In this document: one piece after another, positions 46,696-56,363 of the stretch
How the letters are laid out: each line of letters begins with the position of its first letter
Numbering within the stretch: position 1 is the first letter of the stretch
Origin: Sphingobacterium sp. B16(2022)
GTDB lineage: Bacteria > Bacteroidota > Bacteroidia > Sphingobacteriales > Sphingobacteriaceae
Direction of reading: 5' to 3'
Length of the DNA stretch: 64,000 nucleotides
NCBI RefSeq assembly: GCF_012030425.1
Contig: NZ_JAAUVN010000003.1
Span: forward strand, 806,001-870,000
Notes under the pieces: generated by a model
What the model saw: the letters and a program-made list of their open reading frames with translations, nothing else
Told to the model about the DNA's origin: nothing
Database searches by the model: none
Position numbers and translations under genes: made by a program

Positions 46696-48615
46696 TTAAA
46701 AACTCAATAAACCGTATAAAAAGATGGCTATCGCTCCAACGACCATCAGTAAAAGATAGAAACCTACATTTCCACTTTGTAAAAGGCGAACTCCTTTTCC
46801 AGTCATAAAGGACGATTTACCAATTCCATTGACTAAACCGTCTATTCCTAAGCCATCAACTATTCTTGCTAGAAATACGGAAAGCCAATTAATCGGTTTT
46901 ATAATTAATAATTCATAAATCTCATCCACATAAAACTTATGGTAAGAAAGTTTTGCAAGACCTGTTCTGGTCACCTGGTTATGTTCAGGCACCGATCCCT
47001 GTTTCACATATTTGTTATAGGCAACAAATGCCATGACCAAAACCCCCACAACAGAAACTCCCATCAACATATATTCAGTACTGTGAGTTATTGTATGAAT
47101 ATGTTGCAAACTTGCTCCATCAGCAAAGACAGGAGACAGAAATGTTGCTAGCCAAGTTTGACCTCCTAATACCTCAGGAAGATTAAGCACACCACCGAAG
47201 ATAGCTAATATGGCTAAAACAATTAATGGCAAAGTCATTGATTTAGGGGATTCGTGGAGATGGTGCTTTTGCTCTTCTGTTCCTCTAAAAGAGCCAAAGA
47301 AAGTCAAATAAATCAACCTAAACATATAAAAAGATGTCATCAAAGCACCGATAAACCCTAGTACCCAGTAAACTGGATTAGCAGCAAAAGCATGTGCTAA
47401 AATTTCATCTTTAGAGAAAAAACCTGAAAATGGAGGTATACCTGAAATGGCAATGGTACCGATCAGCATGGTCATATACGTGATGGGTAAAGCCTTTTTA
47501 AGACCTCCCATTTTTCGCATGTCTTGCTCATCACTCATGCCATGTATCACCGAGCCTGCACCCAAGAAGAGTAAAGCCTTAAAAAAGGCATGTGTTAAAA
47601 CATGAAAGAAAGCACCTGAAAATGCACCAACTCCTAATCCCAAGAACATATAACCCAATTGGGAAACTGTAGAATAGGCTAACACTTTTTTAATATCGTT
47701 CTGTGTCAGTGCAGTTGCTGCAGCAAATAGAGCGGTACAAACGCCTATTATCGCAATGATCTGAAGCGTCAAAGGTGATACTACAAATAAGATATTTGAA
47801 CGGGCAATCATGTAAATCCCTGCGGTGACCATCGTTGCTGCGTGTATTAAAGCAGAAACGGGAGTTGGACCAGCCATCGCATCGGGCAACCAGGTAAATA
47901 AAGGAATCTGAGCCGATTTACCGGTTGCTGCTACAAAGAGTAATAGCGTAATGGTTAAGATCGTCAGATCTCCTACAGGAAAGCTTTTTGCAGACTCAAA
48001 CACGGTGGAAAATTCCAAGGATCCAAAAGTATTTAAGATAAAAAAGATCGCAATTAGGAAACCTAAATCTCCGATACGATTCATCACAAAGGCTTTCTTA
48101 GCCGCTGCACCATAATCACTGTTTTTATACCAAAACCCGATCAGTAAATAAGAACAAAGTCCAACACCTTCCCAACCAATAAACATGACCAAATAATTGG
48201 ATCCCATGACTAAGACCAACATGAAAAAGATAAAGAGATTTAAATAAGCGAAGTACTTTGCAAATCCTCCATCATGTTGCATATAACCTATCGAATAGAT
48301 ATGTATCAAAAAGCCAATACCTGTTACTACCAATAACATAATCGCACTTAGAGGATCCACTAAAAAGGAAAGTGAGACTTCCAAATTCCCGATTTTAATC
48401 CAATCAAATATATGTTGGCTAATCCTACCTGTTTCACCAAGTGCACGCGCCTCATAAATGGATACAAAAAGAGTACAGCTCAATAAAAACGAAATAAATA
48501 CGGTACCGCTACCGATAAATCCAACTAAACTTTTTGAAAGCACCTGTCGTCCTATTCCATTGATGACAAAACCAATCAACGGCAATAAAGGAATTAACCA
48601 AATTAAATCACGCAT
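46696..48615 (-). CDS. nuoL: NADH-quinone oxidoreductase subunit L
   Basis: A 639-aa proton-pump subunit. VDPLSAIMLLVVTGIGFLIH, FIGWEGVGLCSYLLIGFW and QIPLFTWLPDAMAGPTPVSA are clear family blocks, followed by NDIKKVLAYSTVSQLGYMF. The C-terminal part (~540-639) should form the long lateral helix that braces the antiporter subunits, ending in the anchoring helix. Slightly longer than E. coli NuoL (613 aa). Confidence 0.97.
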   Translation of the reverse strand: MRDLIWLIPLLPLIGFVINGIGRQVLSKSLVGFIGSGTVFISFLLSCTLFVSIYEARALGETGRISQHIFDWIKIGNLEVSLSFLVDPLSAIMLLVVTGIGFLIHIYSIGYMQHDGGFAKYFAYLNLFIFFMLVLVMGSNYLVMFIGWEGVGLCSYLLIGFWYKNSDYGAAAKKAFVMNRIGDLGFLIAIFFILNTFGSLEFSTVFESAKSFPVGDLTILTITLLLFVAATGKSAQIPLFTWLPDAMAGPTPVSALIHAATMVTAGIYMIARSNILFVVSPLTLQIIAIIGVCTALFAAATALTQNDIKKVLAYSTVSQLGYMFLGLGVGAFSGAFFHVLTHAFFKALLFLGAGSVIHGMSDEQDMRKMGGLKKALPITYMTMLIGTIAISGIPPFSGFFSKDEILAHAFAANPVYWVLGFIGALMTSFYMFRLIYLTFFGSFRGTEEQKHHLHESPKSMTLPLIVLAILAIFGGVLNLPEVLGGQTWLATFLSPVFADGASLQHIHTITHSTEYMLMGVSVVGVLVMAFVAYNKYVKQGSVPEHNQVTRTGLAKLSYHKFYVDEIYELLIIKPINWLSVFLARIVDGLGIDGLVNGIGKSSFMTGKGVRLLQSGNVGFYLLLMVVGAIAIFLYGLLSF

Positions 48616-48647
48616 AGCTAATATCTTTCTTTTTTTAATGCTTTAAA

Positions 48648-48977
48648 TTACCAACGAAGTTTATGTAGTGATTCAATGTCTATCGACTTCGTATTGCGAT
48701 ACACCATAATAATAATAGCTAGACCCACCGCCACTTCGGCTGCTGCCAGAGCCATAATAAAAAATACAAAAACCTGTCCCGAAGCATCACCATGATGAAC
48801 AGAGAATGCCGCTAATAAGAGATTTACTGCATTTAACATCAATTCAATTGACATCATCATAATGATAACATTACGACGTATCAATACTCCGATCACGCCA
48901 ATGGCGAAAATCAATCCACAAAAAATCAAATAATGATTTATAGGAACACCTTGTAATTGTTGAACTGCTGTTTCCAT
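48648..48977 (-). CDS. nuoK: NADH-quinone oxidoreductase subunit K
   Basis: A 109-aa three-helix membrane subunit. The essential glutamates lie in MMMSIELMLNAVNLLL and in AAAEVAVGLAIII. Its first base overlaps the nuoJ stop, so translation is coupled. Confidence 0.97.
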   Translation of the reverse strand: METAVQQLQGVPINHYLIFCGLIFAIGVIGVLIRRNVIIMMMSIELMLNAVNLLLAAFSVHHGDASGQVFVFFIMALAAAEVAVGLAIIIMVYRNTKSIDIESLHKLRW

Positions 48978-49474
48978 TATATTTTTTTTGGTTCTTTTTT
49001 CCCCAATAATACTGCTCCAATAATAGCCGTTAACAAAAGAATTGAAGACAATTCAAACGGGAGCAAAAACTCTTTAAATAATACTTTTCCCAAATTTTTC
49101 ACTAGCCCAATATCAGGATCTTTAGCGACCAATGGATTGGAGATGTCAAAAACTCGTAATGCACCAAAAAGAACAACAACAAGACAACAACCTGCAATAA
49201 CACCCATCATTTTTACAAGATTTGATTTCATGGGTTCCGTATCCTTATTCAGATTCAGTAACATCAACACGAATAGAAAGAGAACCATAATAGCCCCCAT
49301 ATAGACGATAAAATTAACCGCAGCAAGGAATTGTGCATTAAGTAAAATATAATGAATGGTAAACGTGAAAAACGTAATCACAAGATATAAAACACTATGC
49401 ACAGGATTTTTCGTGAAGATGGTCATCAGCGCGAAAAAAATCGATAAGAAAGCAACTAAATAAAAAACAGTCAT
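48977..49474 (-). CDS. nuoJ: NADH-quinone oxidoreductase subunit J
   Basis: A 165-aa membrane subunit with five helices. NPVHSVLYLVITFFT and AAVNFIVYMGAIMVLFLFVLM (third helix with the pi-bulge seen in complex I structures) identify it. The hydrophilic stretch between helices 3 and 4 is normal. Translationally coupled to nuoK; 10 bp from nuoI. Confidence 0.96.
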   Translation of the reverse strand: MTVFYLVAFLSIFFALMTIFTKNPVHSVLYLVITFFTFTIHYILLNAQFLAAVNFIVYMGAIMVLFLFVLMLLNLNKDTEPMKSNLVKMMGVIAGCCLVVVLFGALRVFDISNPLVAKDPDIGLVKNLGKVLFKEFLLPFELSSILLLTAIIGAVLLGKKEPKKI

Positions 49475-49484
49475 AGGTTTGTGG

Positions 49485-49997
49485 TTAACTATTCAATTTT
49501 GTAATATCAAATTTTGGCTCTACCAGTTTATCCTTACCATAGATAAAATCTTTACGAAGATAATCGGCAGTAACATGTGGACCATCTAAATAAATGGCTT
49601 CTTTAGGACATGCCTCTTCACATAGACCACAAAAAATACAGCGCAACATATTAATCTCATACACGGCGGCGTATTTTTCTTCACGGTACAAATCCTTTTC
49701 TTCGTTAGTTCTCTCGGCGGCAGTCATAGTAATGGCCTCCGCAGGACAAGATAGGGCACATAAACCACATGCTGTACATCTTTCACGTCCCTCTTCATCT
49801 CGCTTTAAAGAATGTTGCCCTCGAAAGTTCTTCGAATAAGGACGCTGTTCCTCTGGATATTTAACAGTTGGTATTTTCTTAAAAAAATGCTTTAGAGTAA
49901 TGGACAAACCTTTTATAATAGCTGGAAAATAGATCCGCTCCATAAAATTCATTGGTTGTTGTGCCAAAACTTTTTTTCTATTACTTAATGGTTGCAT
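49485..49997 (-). CDS. nuoI: NADH-quinone oxidoreductase subunit I
   Basis: A 170-aa ferredoxin-like subunit carrying clusters N6a and N6b. Two CxxCxxCxxxC motifs are visible: C74-C77-C80-C84 and C120-C123-C126-C130 (each with the distal Cys-Pro). The N-terminal amphipathic helices (~15-40) anchor it to NuoH. 12 bp after nuoH. Confidence 0.97.
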   Translation of the reverse strand: MQPLSNRKKVLAQQPMNFMERIYFPAIIKGLSITLKHFFKKIPTVKYPEEQRPYSKNFRGQHSLKRDEEGRERCTACGLCALSCPAEAITMTAAERTNEEKDLYREEKYAAVYEINMLRCIFCGLCEEACPKEAIYLDGPHVTADYLRKDFIYGKDKLVEPKFDITKLNS

Positions 49998-50009
49998 AAC
50001 GGTTCCTTT

Positions 50010-51050
50010 CTATGAAAAATATGTATCCTTAATCAATGTAATTATTCCCGTCAACACAATATTTGCAATTGCTAAAGGAATCAACATTTTCCACCCTAAA
50101 TTCATCAGTTGATCATATCGGAATCGTGGCAAAGTCCAACGCACCCACATAAAGAAGAAGATAAATGCAAATATTTTGACGAAAAATGCGAGAACGCCTA
50201 TAATCGTTATCCAATTTTCAGACAGTCCTAAGTCGTGCATGAAAGGGAAGTTATATCCTCCGAAATATAACGAGGCCATCAATGCTGAAGACACAAACAT
50301 ATTGATATATTCTGAAAACATGTACAGTCCCAGTTTCATGGAAGAATATTCGGTATGATAACCTCCGACCAATTCGGTCTCACATTCTGGTAAATCAAAG
50401 GGAACACGGTTACATTCAGCAAAAGCACAAACCATAAAAATGATAAATCCTAAAGGTTGCGCCCAAATGTTCCAATTTAAAAAACCTGATTGCTGGGCAA
50501 CGATATCTCTTAAAGATAGCGATTGCGTCACCATCAAAAGTGCTATAATTGAAAGCCCCATAGCAATCTCATAACTGATACTTTGTGAAGCCGCTCTAAC
50601 AGCTCCCATAAGCGAAAACTTATTATTCGAAGCCCAGCCACCTAACATAATACCATACACACCAAGTGCAATAACACCAAACATATAAAGAATGCCCACA
50701 TTGACATCGGCAACCTGCAGTGAAATAACGCGATCACCAATCGTTAACGATTGCCCCCAAGGTATCACCGCAGAACTAATGCAGGCAGTAATAATAGCGA
50801 TCGTGGGCCCAAGAATAAACAAGGCTTTGTGCGCTCCGGCGGGTATTATTTCCTCTTTAAAGAAAAACTTACCACCATCACATAAAGGTTGTAATAAACC
50901 AAATATTCCCGCTCGATCAGGACCATAACGATCCTGCATAAAGCCGGCGATCTTACGTTCTGCCAATGTTGAGTACATCGCAATCACAAGCGTGATCACA
51001 AAAACCAAAGTAACAAGGACGAATTTTTCTATGACAAATGACAACTCCAT
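50010..51050 (-). CDS. nuoH: NADH-quinone oxidoreductase subunit H
   Basis: A 346-aa membrane subunit with eight helices that forms part of the quinone chamber. GFMQDRYGPDRAGIFGLLQP near the N-terminus, AECNRVPFDLPECETELVGG (acidic quinone-site loop), and WVRWTLPRFRYDQLM near the C-terminus are diagnostic. Starts 1 nt after nuoG. Confidence 0.98.
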   Translation of the reverse strand: MELSFVIEKFVLVTLVFVITLVIAMYSTLAERKIAGFMQDRYGPDRAGIFGLLQPLCDGGKFFFKEEIIPAGAHKALFILGPTIAIITACISSAVIPWGQSLTIGDRVISLQVADVNVGILYMFGVIALGVYGIMLGGWASNNKFSLMGAVRAASQSISYEIAMGLSIIALLMVTQSLSLRDIVAQQSGFLNWNIWAQPLGFIIFMVCAFAECNRVPFDLPECETELVGGYHTEYSSMKLGLYMFSEYINMFVSSALMASLYFGGYNFPFMHDLGLSENWITIIGVLAFFVKIFAFIFFFMWVRWTLPRFRYDQLMNLGWKMLIPLAIANIVLTGIITLIKDTYFS

Positions 51051-51051
51051 A

Positions 51052-52065
51052 TTATTTCAATTTTTCTGTTCTAGCCAACTGTTCTAAATTTTGTTCCTGC
51101 AGTACAGGATCTATTTTGATAACAGCTGGTGGATTAAAGCGTGTATAATGATTAGATGCAATCACAGACTGGTCACTAATTGGAGTAGGTTCCTCTAGCT
51201 TCCAGTCGATGGTTTCTTTTTTATCATACCGACAGGTATTACAAATAAATTCTTCTACCTCTCCAAACTCATCTTTGCGTGCAGTGACACGTATCACGTC
51301 AGGTCCTTTGTACCATAAAGTCACCTTGCCCGAACAAGTTGGGCAATCGCGATGAGCATCTACCGGTTTTGTAAACCAAACCCTATTTTTAAAGCGGAAT
51401 GTTTTATCAGTTAAAGCCCCTACAGGACAAACGTCAATTACATTTCCTGAAAAATCATTCTCTACAACATTTTGAATATAAGTTGAGATTTCGGAATGAT
51501 CTCCGCGACCAATGATACCGTGCACGCGTTTATCAGTAATCTGATCTGCAACAAACACACATCGATAGCACAAAATGCATCGATTCATATGCAGTTGAAT
51601 TTTATCTCCTATATCAATACGTTCAAATGTTCTTCGATCAAACTCATATCGCGTCTGCGCAGAGCCGTGCTCAAAACCTAAATCTTGCAATTTACATTCT
51701 CCAGCCTGATCACAAACAGGACAATCTAGAGGGTGATTAATCAGCAACATCTCCACAATCGCTTTTCTTGCTTCCACAACATCTGGAGAAGTGATGTTCT
51801 CTACTTCCATTCCATCCATCACAGTCGTACGGCAGGAGGCGACCAACTTAGGCATGGGACGTGGATCTTTTTCAGATCCCTTCGAAACTTTCACTAAGCA
51901 GGTACGGCATTTACCACCTGTACCTTCCAACTTAGAATAATAGCACATTGCTGGGGGAACGATATCGCCACCAATTTCACGTGCTGCATTCAAAATTGTT
52001 GTTCCTGGCGCAACTTCTACAGGAATACCATCTATAATAACTTTCAATTTAACCTCTTCTGCCAT
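51052..52065 (-). CDS. nuoG: NADH-quinone oxidoreductase subunit G, short form
   Basis: A 337-aa iron-sulfur subunit; E. coli NuoG has ~900 residues. The N-terminal 2Fe-2S ferredoxin (CYYSKLEGTGGKCRTC and later C), the HxxxCxxC N5-type motif (NHPLDCPVCDQAGEC), and the two-cluster segment (MNRCILCYRCVFVADQI, then VIDVCPVGALTDK) are complete. It continues into the DCPTCSGKVTLWYKG and CNTCRYDKKE cysteines and then stops. The molybdopterin-enzyme-like domain is missing. No sign of frameshift: nuoH follows 1 nt later. Short NuoG is known in Bacteroidota. Confidence 0.93.
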   Translation of the reverse strand: MAEEVKLKVIIDGIPVEVAPGTTILNAAREIGGDIVPPAMCYYSKLEGTGGKCRTCLVKVSKGSEKDPRPMPKLVASCRTTVMDGMEVENITSPDVVEARKAIVEMLLINHPLDCPVCDQAGECKLQDLGFEHGSAQTRYEFDRRTFERIDIGDKIQLHMNRCILCYRCVFVADQITDKRVHGIIGRGDHSEISTYIQNVVENDFSGNVIDVCPVGALTDKTFRFKNRVWFTKPVDAHRDCPTCSGKVTLWYKGPDVIRVTARKDEFGEVEEFICNTCRYDKKETIDWKLEEPTPISDQSVIASNHYTRFNPPAVIKIDPVLQEQNLEQLARTEKLK

Positions 52066-52092
52066 CTTCGTATCGCGTTTATCACAATCTAA

Positions 52093-53445
52093 TTAAGAAA
52101 CAATCGGTAAAGGATCTGCATAATGCGCCAATCCAAAATTACGAGTCAATGCATCCTCCGGATGATTGATATGCCATTCAAACTCATCTCTAAAATGCCG
52201 TATGGCCGCAGCCACTGGCCATGCCGCAGCATCACCTAACGGACAGATCGTATTTCCTTCAATACGTCTCTGTATATCCCAAAGCAATTCAATATCAGAT
52301 AAATTGCCATGTCCCATCTCGATCTTGTGCAACACTTTCTCCATCCATCCTGTTCCCTCTCTACAAGGAGAGCACTGTCCACAACTCTCGTGATGATAAA
52401 AACGACTAAAATTCCACGTATTGCGCACAATACACTGATCCTCATCGAAAGCAATAAAACCGCCCGATCCCATGGAACTTCCTGTTTGGAAACCTCCATC
52501 AGCCAATGATTCATAAGTCATTAAGCGGTTATTGCCATTTGCTGTTTTTAAAATTAAATTCGTTGGTAAAATAGGAACTGATGAACCGCCGGGGACTACC
52601 GCCTTTAACTTTTTCCCGTTTGCGATACCACCACAATACTCATCTGAATAAATAAATTCTTCTACAGATAAGCCTAAATCAATCTCATATACACCTGGCT
52701 TTACTAAATTTCCACTGGCTGAAATTAATTTTGTTCCTGTACTCCGCTCAATACCAATCTTCGCATATTCTTCTCCACCATCATTAATAATCGGAACAGT
52801 AGCGGCAATCGATTCAACATTATTGACTACTGTAGGACAGCCGTATAATCCTGCTATAGCAGGAAAAGGGGGCTTTATCCTCGGATTTCCTCTTTTACCT
52901 TCCAAAGACTCCAATAAAGCAGTCTCTTCACCACAGATATAAGCTCCAGCTCCAGGCTGTACATAAATCTCTAAATCATAACCTGACCCCAAAATATTCT
53001 TACCCAAAAACCCTGCAGCTTTCGCCTGCTCAATGGCACGTTCAAGAATCCGGATCTGAGGCATCATTTCACCTCGAACATAGATATAAGAAGTCTTAGC
53101 TCCCAAAGCATAGCTAGAGACGATCATTCCCTCCAACAAAGCGTGAGGAATATGTGTCATTAAATAACGGTCCTTGAAAGTACCTGGCTCAGATTCATCT
53201 CCGTTACACACTAAATAACGAGGAACACCCTCCGGTTTTGCTAAGAAACTCCACTTCATCCCAGTAGGAAAACCAGCTCCACCTCTTCCACGAAGACCTG
53301 ATTTCTTAACTTCTTCAACAACATCATCTGGGGACATCGTTTTAAGTGATTTTTCGACCGCCCGATATCCACCATGTTGACGATAAACATCAAAAGTTTG
53401 AATCCCTGGAACATCAATATGTGTTAACAAAAGTTTACGCGCCAT
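52093..53445 (-). CDS. nuoF: NADH-quinone oxidoreductase subunit F
   Basis: A 450-aa subunit that binds NADH, FMN and cluster N3. GLRGRGGAGFPTGMKWSF and CNGDESEPGTFKDR form the FMN/NADH site, GAGAYICGEETALLESLEG follows, and the N3 cysteines are in SCGQCSPCREGTGW plus a later Cys (NTICPLGD). So the NADH-dehydrogenase module is present, unlike the F420 or ferredoxin variants of complex I. Confidence 0.98.
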   Translation of the reverse strand: MARKLLLTHIDVPGIQTFDVYRQHGGYRAVEKSLKTMSPDDVVEEVKKSGLRGRGGAGFPTGMKWSFLAKPEGVPRYLVCNGDESEPGTFKDRYLMTHIPHALLEGMIVSSYALGAKTSYIYVRGEMMPQIRILERAIEQAKAAGFLGKNILGSGYDLEIYVQPGAGAYICGEETALLESLEGKRGNPRIKPPFPAIAGLYGCPTVVNNVESIAATVPIINDGGEEYAKIGIERSTGTKLISASGNLVKPGVYEIDLGLSVEEFIYSDEYCGGIANGKKLKAVVPGGSSVPILPTNLILKTANGNNRLMTYESLADGGFQTGSSMGSGGFIAFDEDQCIVRNTWNFSRFYHHESCGQCSPCREGTGWMEKVLHKIEMGHGNLSDIELLWDIQRRIEGNTICPLGDAAAWPVAAAIRHFRDEFEWHINHPEDALTRNFGLAHYADPLPIVS

Positions 53446-53446
53446 A

Positions 53447-53965
53447 TTATTTAGTTTTTGAGCTTAAATCATCTATTAATTGATCAACACGATCTTCGGT
53501 TAAGTTTTCGTAGAAAGTGTATTCAGGTCCGATCTGTAAGACAGGCCCATAGCCACAGGCGGCTAAACACTCGACTCCTCTCCATGAAAACAATCCATCG
53601 GCCGTCACTTCTCCTTCTTTAACACCCAATTTATGTTCAAGATGGCTCATAATACGTTCCGCTCCGACTAGACAACAGGGACCAGTTCTGCATATTTCCA
53701 AAACATACTTCCCCTGTGGTTGCAAAAGATACATCGTATAAAAAGAAGCAACCTCATAAACTTCAATCGGCTCTATACTTAAATAATAAGCGACCTTATC
53801 CATAGTATCAGGACTTAACCACCCGAACTCTGCTTGTACTAAATGCAGTATAGGAAGCAATGCCGATTTCTGTCTCCCTTCCGGAAAACGTCCCACTACT
53901 TCAGCAAATTGATTTAGCAATGTTGAAGAAAATTCAACATATTCATTATTTTTTATACTAAGCAT
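53447..53965 (-). CDS. nuoE: NADH-quinone oxidoreductase subunit E
   Basis: A 172-aa thioredoxin-fold subunit with 2Fe-2S cluster N1a: CRTGPCCLVG and ECLAACGYGPVLQI give the four ligands. It overlaps the nuoD end by 8 bp and lies 1 nt before nuoF, its partner in the NADH module. Confidence 0.97.
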   Translation of the reverse strand: MLSIKNNEYVEFSSTLLNQFAEVVGRFPEGRQKSALLPILHLVQAEFGWLSPDTMDKVAYYLSIEPIEVYEVASFYTMYLLQPQGKYVLEICRTGPCCLVGAERIMSHLEHKLGVKEGEVTADGLFSWRGVECLAACGYGPVLQIGPEYTFYENLTEDRVDQLIDDLSSKTK

Positions 53966-55193
53966 CTAATTCTCCTGCAATAACGTTAAGACTACTCATA
54001 TTAAGAATCGCATCCGAAAGTAACATTCCTGCACTCATCGGAGCAAACATTTGGTAATTGACAAAGGAAGGCCTTCTGAAATGTAAACGATAAGGGGTAC
54101 GTCCACCATCGTGTACCAGATAAAATCCCAATTCTCCATTGGCACCTTCGACAGCGTGGTAAACTTCAGCCTTTGGGGTATCAACTTCTCCCATCACAAT
54201 CTTAAAATGATAAATTAATGCTTCCATATTGGTGTACACCTGTTCTTTTGGAGGTAAATAAAACTCCGGTACATCAGCATGAAAAACTCCCTTAGGTTCT
54301 TTCTCTATTTTAGCTAAAGCCTGTTCAATAATGCGTAAAGATTGCCACATTTCTTCATTACGCACCATATAGCGATCATAAACATCTCCTTTTGTACCTA
54401 CAGGGATATCAAAATCAAATTCATCATAGGAACAATAGGGGTTTTGAACCCGAATATCATAATCCACACCTGTAGCACGTAAAATAGGACCAGACCAGCT
54501 ATAATCCAAAGCTTCTTCCGGCGTAACGGCCGCAATTCCAGATGTTCGCTCTATAAAAATTCGGTTTCGGTCAAATAGCTCCATAAATTCTGTCAGAACC
54601 GGAGGAAATCTTTTTAAAAATTCTTCAATCTTTGCAAATGCAATAGCATTAAAGTCTCTTTCAAAACCACCGATACGACCAATGTTGGTCGTTAAACGGG
54701 CTCCACATATTTCTTCAAAAATTTCATATATAAACTCCCGCTCCTGCATAACATACAAAAAGCCTGAAAATGCCCCCGTATCAACACCGAGAATACCGTT
54801 ACAGATAATATGGTCAGCAATACGAGCCAATTCCATTACGATAACCCGCATATACTGGACACGCTTTGGAATTTCTATTTTTAATAACTTCTCAACGGTC
54901 ATATGCCAGCCCATATTATTAATGGGGGCAGAACAATAATTCAATCTATCGGTGAGCGGGGTAATCTGATAAAATGGTCGATGTTCAGCAATTTTTTCAA
55001 ACGCCCGATGGATATAACCGATTGTTGAAACACCGCTAACAATACGTTCACCATCAATTTGGACTACGTTTTGAAATACACCATGAGTCGCAGGATGTGT
55101 AGGACCAATATTTAAGGTTATCAACTCATCCTGGGGATCATTATCATCGTAAACAGGTTTATTTGGGGATATCTTGGTAATATAATCGTTCAT
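53958..55193 (-). CDS. nuoD: NADH-quinone oxidoreductase subunit D
   Basis: A 411-aa 49-kDa-type subunit lining the quinone pocket. NIGPTHPATHGVFQN carries the quinone-head His, and ICGARLTTNIGRIGG plus the C-terminal RPSFVNYQMFA are the family blocks. NuoC and NuoD are separate, as in most bacteria (fused in E. coli). Confidence 0.98.
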   Translation of the reverse strand: MNDYITKISPNKPVYDDNDPQDELITLNIGPTHPATHGVFQNVVQIDGERIVSGVSTIGYIHRAFEKIAEHRPFYQITPLTDRLNYCSAPINNMGWHMTVEKLLKIEIPKRVQYMRVIVMELARIADHIICNGILGVDTGAFSGFLYVMQEREFIYEIFEEICGARLTTNIGRIGGFERDFNAIAFAKIEEFLKRFPPVLTEFMELFDRNRIFIERTSGIAAVTPEEALDYSWSGPILRATGVDYDIRVQNPYCSYDEFDFDIPVGTKGDVYDRYMVRNEEMWQSLRIIEQALAKIEKEPKGVFHADVPEFYLPPKEQVYTNMEALIYHFKIVMGEVDTPKAEVYHAVEGANGELGFYLVHDGGRTPYRLHFRRPSFVNYQMFAPMSAGMLLSDAILNMSSLNVIAGELDA

Positions 55194-55213
55194 AACTGGT
55201 TTCCTTTCTAACG

Positions 55214-55717
55214 TTAACGTCCAAAATAGAGATCTTTCTTGTCTACACGGTTGGGGTCTTCTAAAGGGTATTCCTTCCGCATAGGATAAACCTCCATCTC
55301 ATCTACATTTAATATCCTCCTTAAATCTGGATGCCCTAAAAACTGTATACCATAAAAATCATACGTTTCTCGCTCCATCCAATTTGCACCTTTCCAAATG
55401 GTAGTAGCCGTAGGAATTTCCGGATTTTGTCCGTCTATCGTCACTTTAATCCGAATCCGAATATTATGCACGAGGCTATTCAGATGATATACCACTTCAA
55501 ATGACTGTTTCTGCTGCGGATAGTGAACTGCCGTAATATCTGTCAAGTGAATAAACTGCAATTCCGCATCATGTTTCAAAAAAGTCAACACAGCATGAAT
55601 AGCATCAATATGTACATTCACTGTTAATAGATCATAGTCATCAGCCAATTGTGACACATCAGCACCGAATTTAGACCCTAACTTCTCCCACAAATAGGTA
55701 TTATCTATCTTATTCAT
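55214..55717 (-). CDS. nuoC: NADH-quinone oxidoreductase subunit C
   Basis: A 167-aa 30-kDa-type subunit. [22 protein letters not shown] and [12 protein letters not shown] are diagnostic. The ATG at 55717 overlaps the end of nuoB by 8 bp (coupled translation); an in-frame TTG 9 nt upstream is less likely. Confidence 0.96.
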   Translation of the reverse strand: MNKIDNTYLWEKLGSKFGADVSQLADDYDLLTVNVHIDAIHAVLTFLKHDAELQFIHLTDITAVHYPQQKQSFEVVYHLNSLVHNIRIRIKVTIDGQNPEIPTATTIWKGANWMERETYDFYGIQFLGHPDLRRILNVDEMEVYPMRKEYPLEDPNRVDKKDLYFGR

Positions 55718-56261
55718 AAGTTTCAATTCCGTATTTTTCTAATAAAGCGCGGTATTCAGGTGTATTTCTCCTATTCAATGATTCATTTTTAACAATATCC
55801 TGCAAGCGTAAGACGCCGTCTAATATTGCTTCTGGCCTCGGCGGACATCCAGGCACATATACATCAACAGGAATAATTTCATCGATTCCCTGTAAGACAG
55901 AATACGTATCAAAAATCCCTCCGCTTGAGGCGCATGCACCAACCGCAATCACCCAACGAGGTTCAGCCATTTGCATATACACCTGCTTTAAAACAGGAGC
56001 CATCTTTTTAGCAATGGTTCCCATTACCAATAACATATCGGCTTGGCGAGGAGAAAAACTTGGTCTTTCTGCGCCAAAACGAGCAAGATCATATGTTGAA
56101 CCCATTGTAGCCATAAATTCGATCCCACAACAAGAAGTAGCAAAAGGCAAAGGCCATAAAGAATTTGAACGCGCCAAACCAATCGCTTTATCCAAACTCG
56201 TGGCAAAAAAACCAGCGCCCTCAACTCCCGGAGGTGCTTTGGCCAACTTAATATCGCTCAT
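55710..56261 (-). CDS. nuoB: NADH-quinone oxidoreductase subunit B
   Basis: A 183-aa PSST-type subunit holding terminal cluster N2. Ligands: tandem C44-C45 ([10 protein letters not shown]), C110 ([10 protein letters not shown]) and C139 (VPGCPPRPE). The first gene after the intergenic promoter (see 56309-56338). Confidence 0.98.
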   Translation of the reverse strand: MSDIKLAKAPPGVEGAGFFATSLDKAIGLARSNSLWPLPFATSCCGIEFMATMGSTYDLARFGAERPSFSPRQADMLLVMGTIAKKMAPVLKQVYMQMAEPRWVIAVGACASSGGIFDTYSVLQGIDEIIPVDVYVPGCPPRPEAILDGVLRLQDIVKNESLNRRNTPEYRALLEKYGIETYE

Positions 56262-56308
56262 GGAAATATAATTTAAAGTGGTTTACAGTTGTGTGCTATC
56301 GCACATAT

Positions 56309-56338
56309 CAAAACTAACATTTTCTAGATAAAAATCAA
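56309..56338 (-). promoter_or_regulatory. Internal promoter between nuoA and nuoB
   Basis: Minus strand TTG (56336-56338), 19 nt, TAGTTTTG (56309-56316). The ~45-nt leader of nuoB also contains a small hairpin, TGTGC-TATC-GCACA. Confidence 0.62.
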
Positions 56339-56363
56339 GCTGTTAGCGCAATTTAGAACTATT

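Noticed and set aside
51052-52065. nuoG broken by a frameshift
   Set aside because: The stop is followed 1 nt later by an intact nuoH, leaving no room for a lost C-terminal domain, and short NuoG is known in this phylum.
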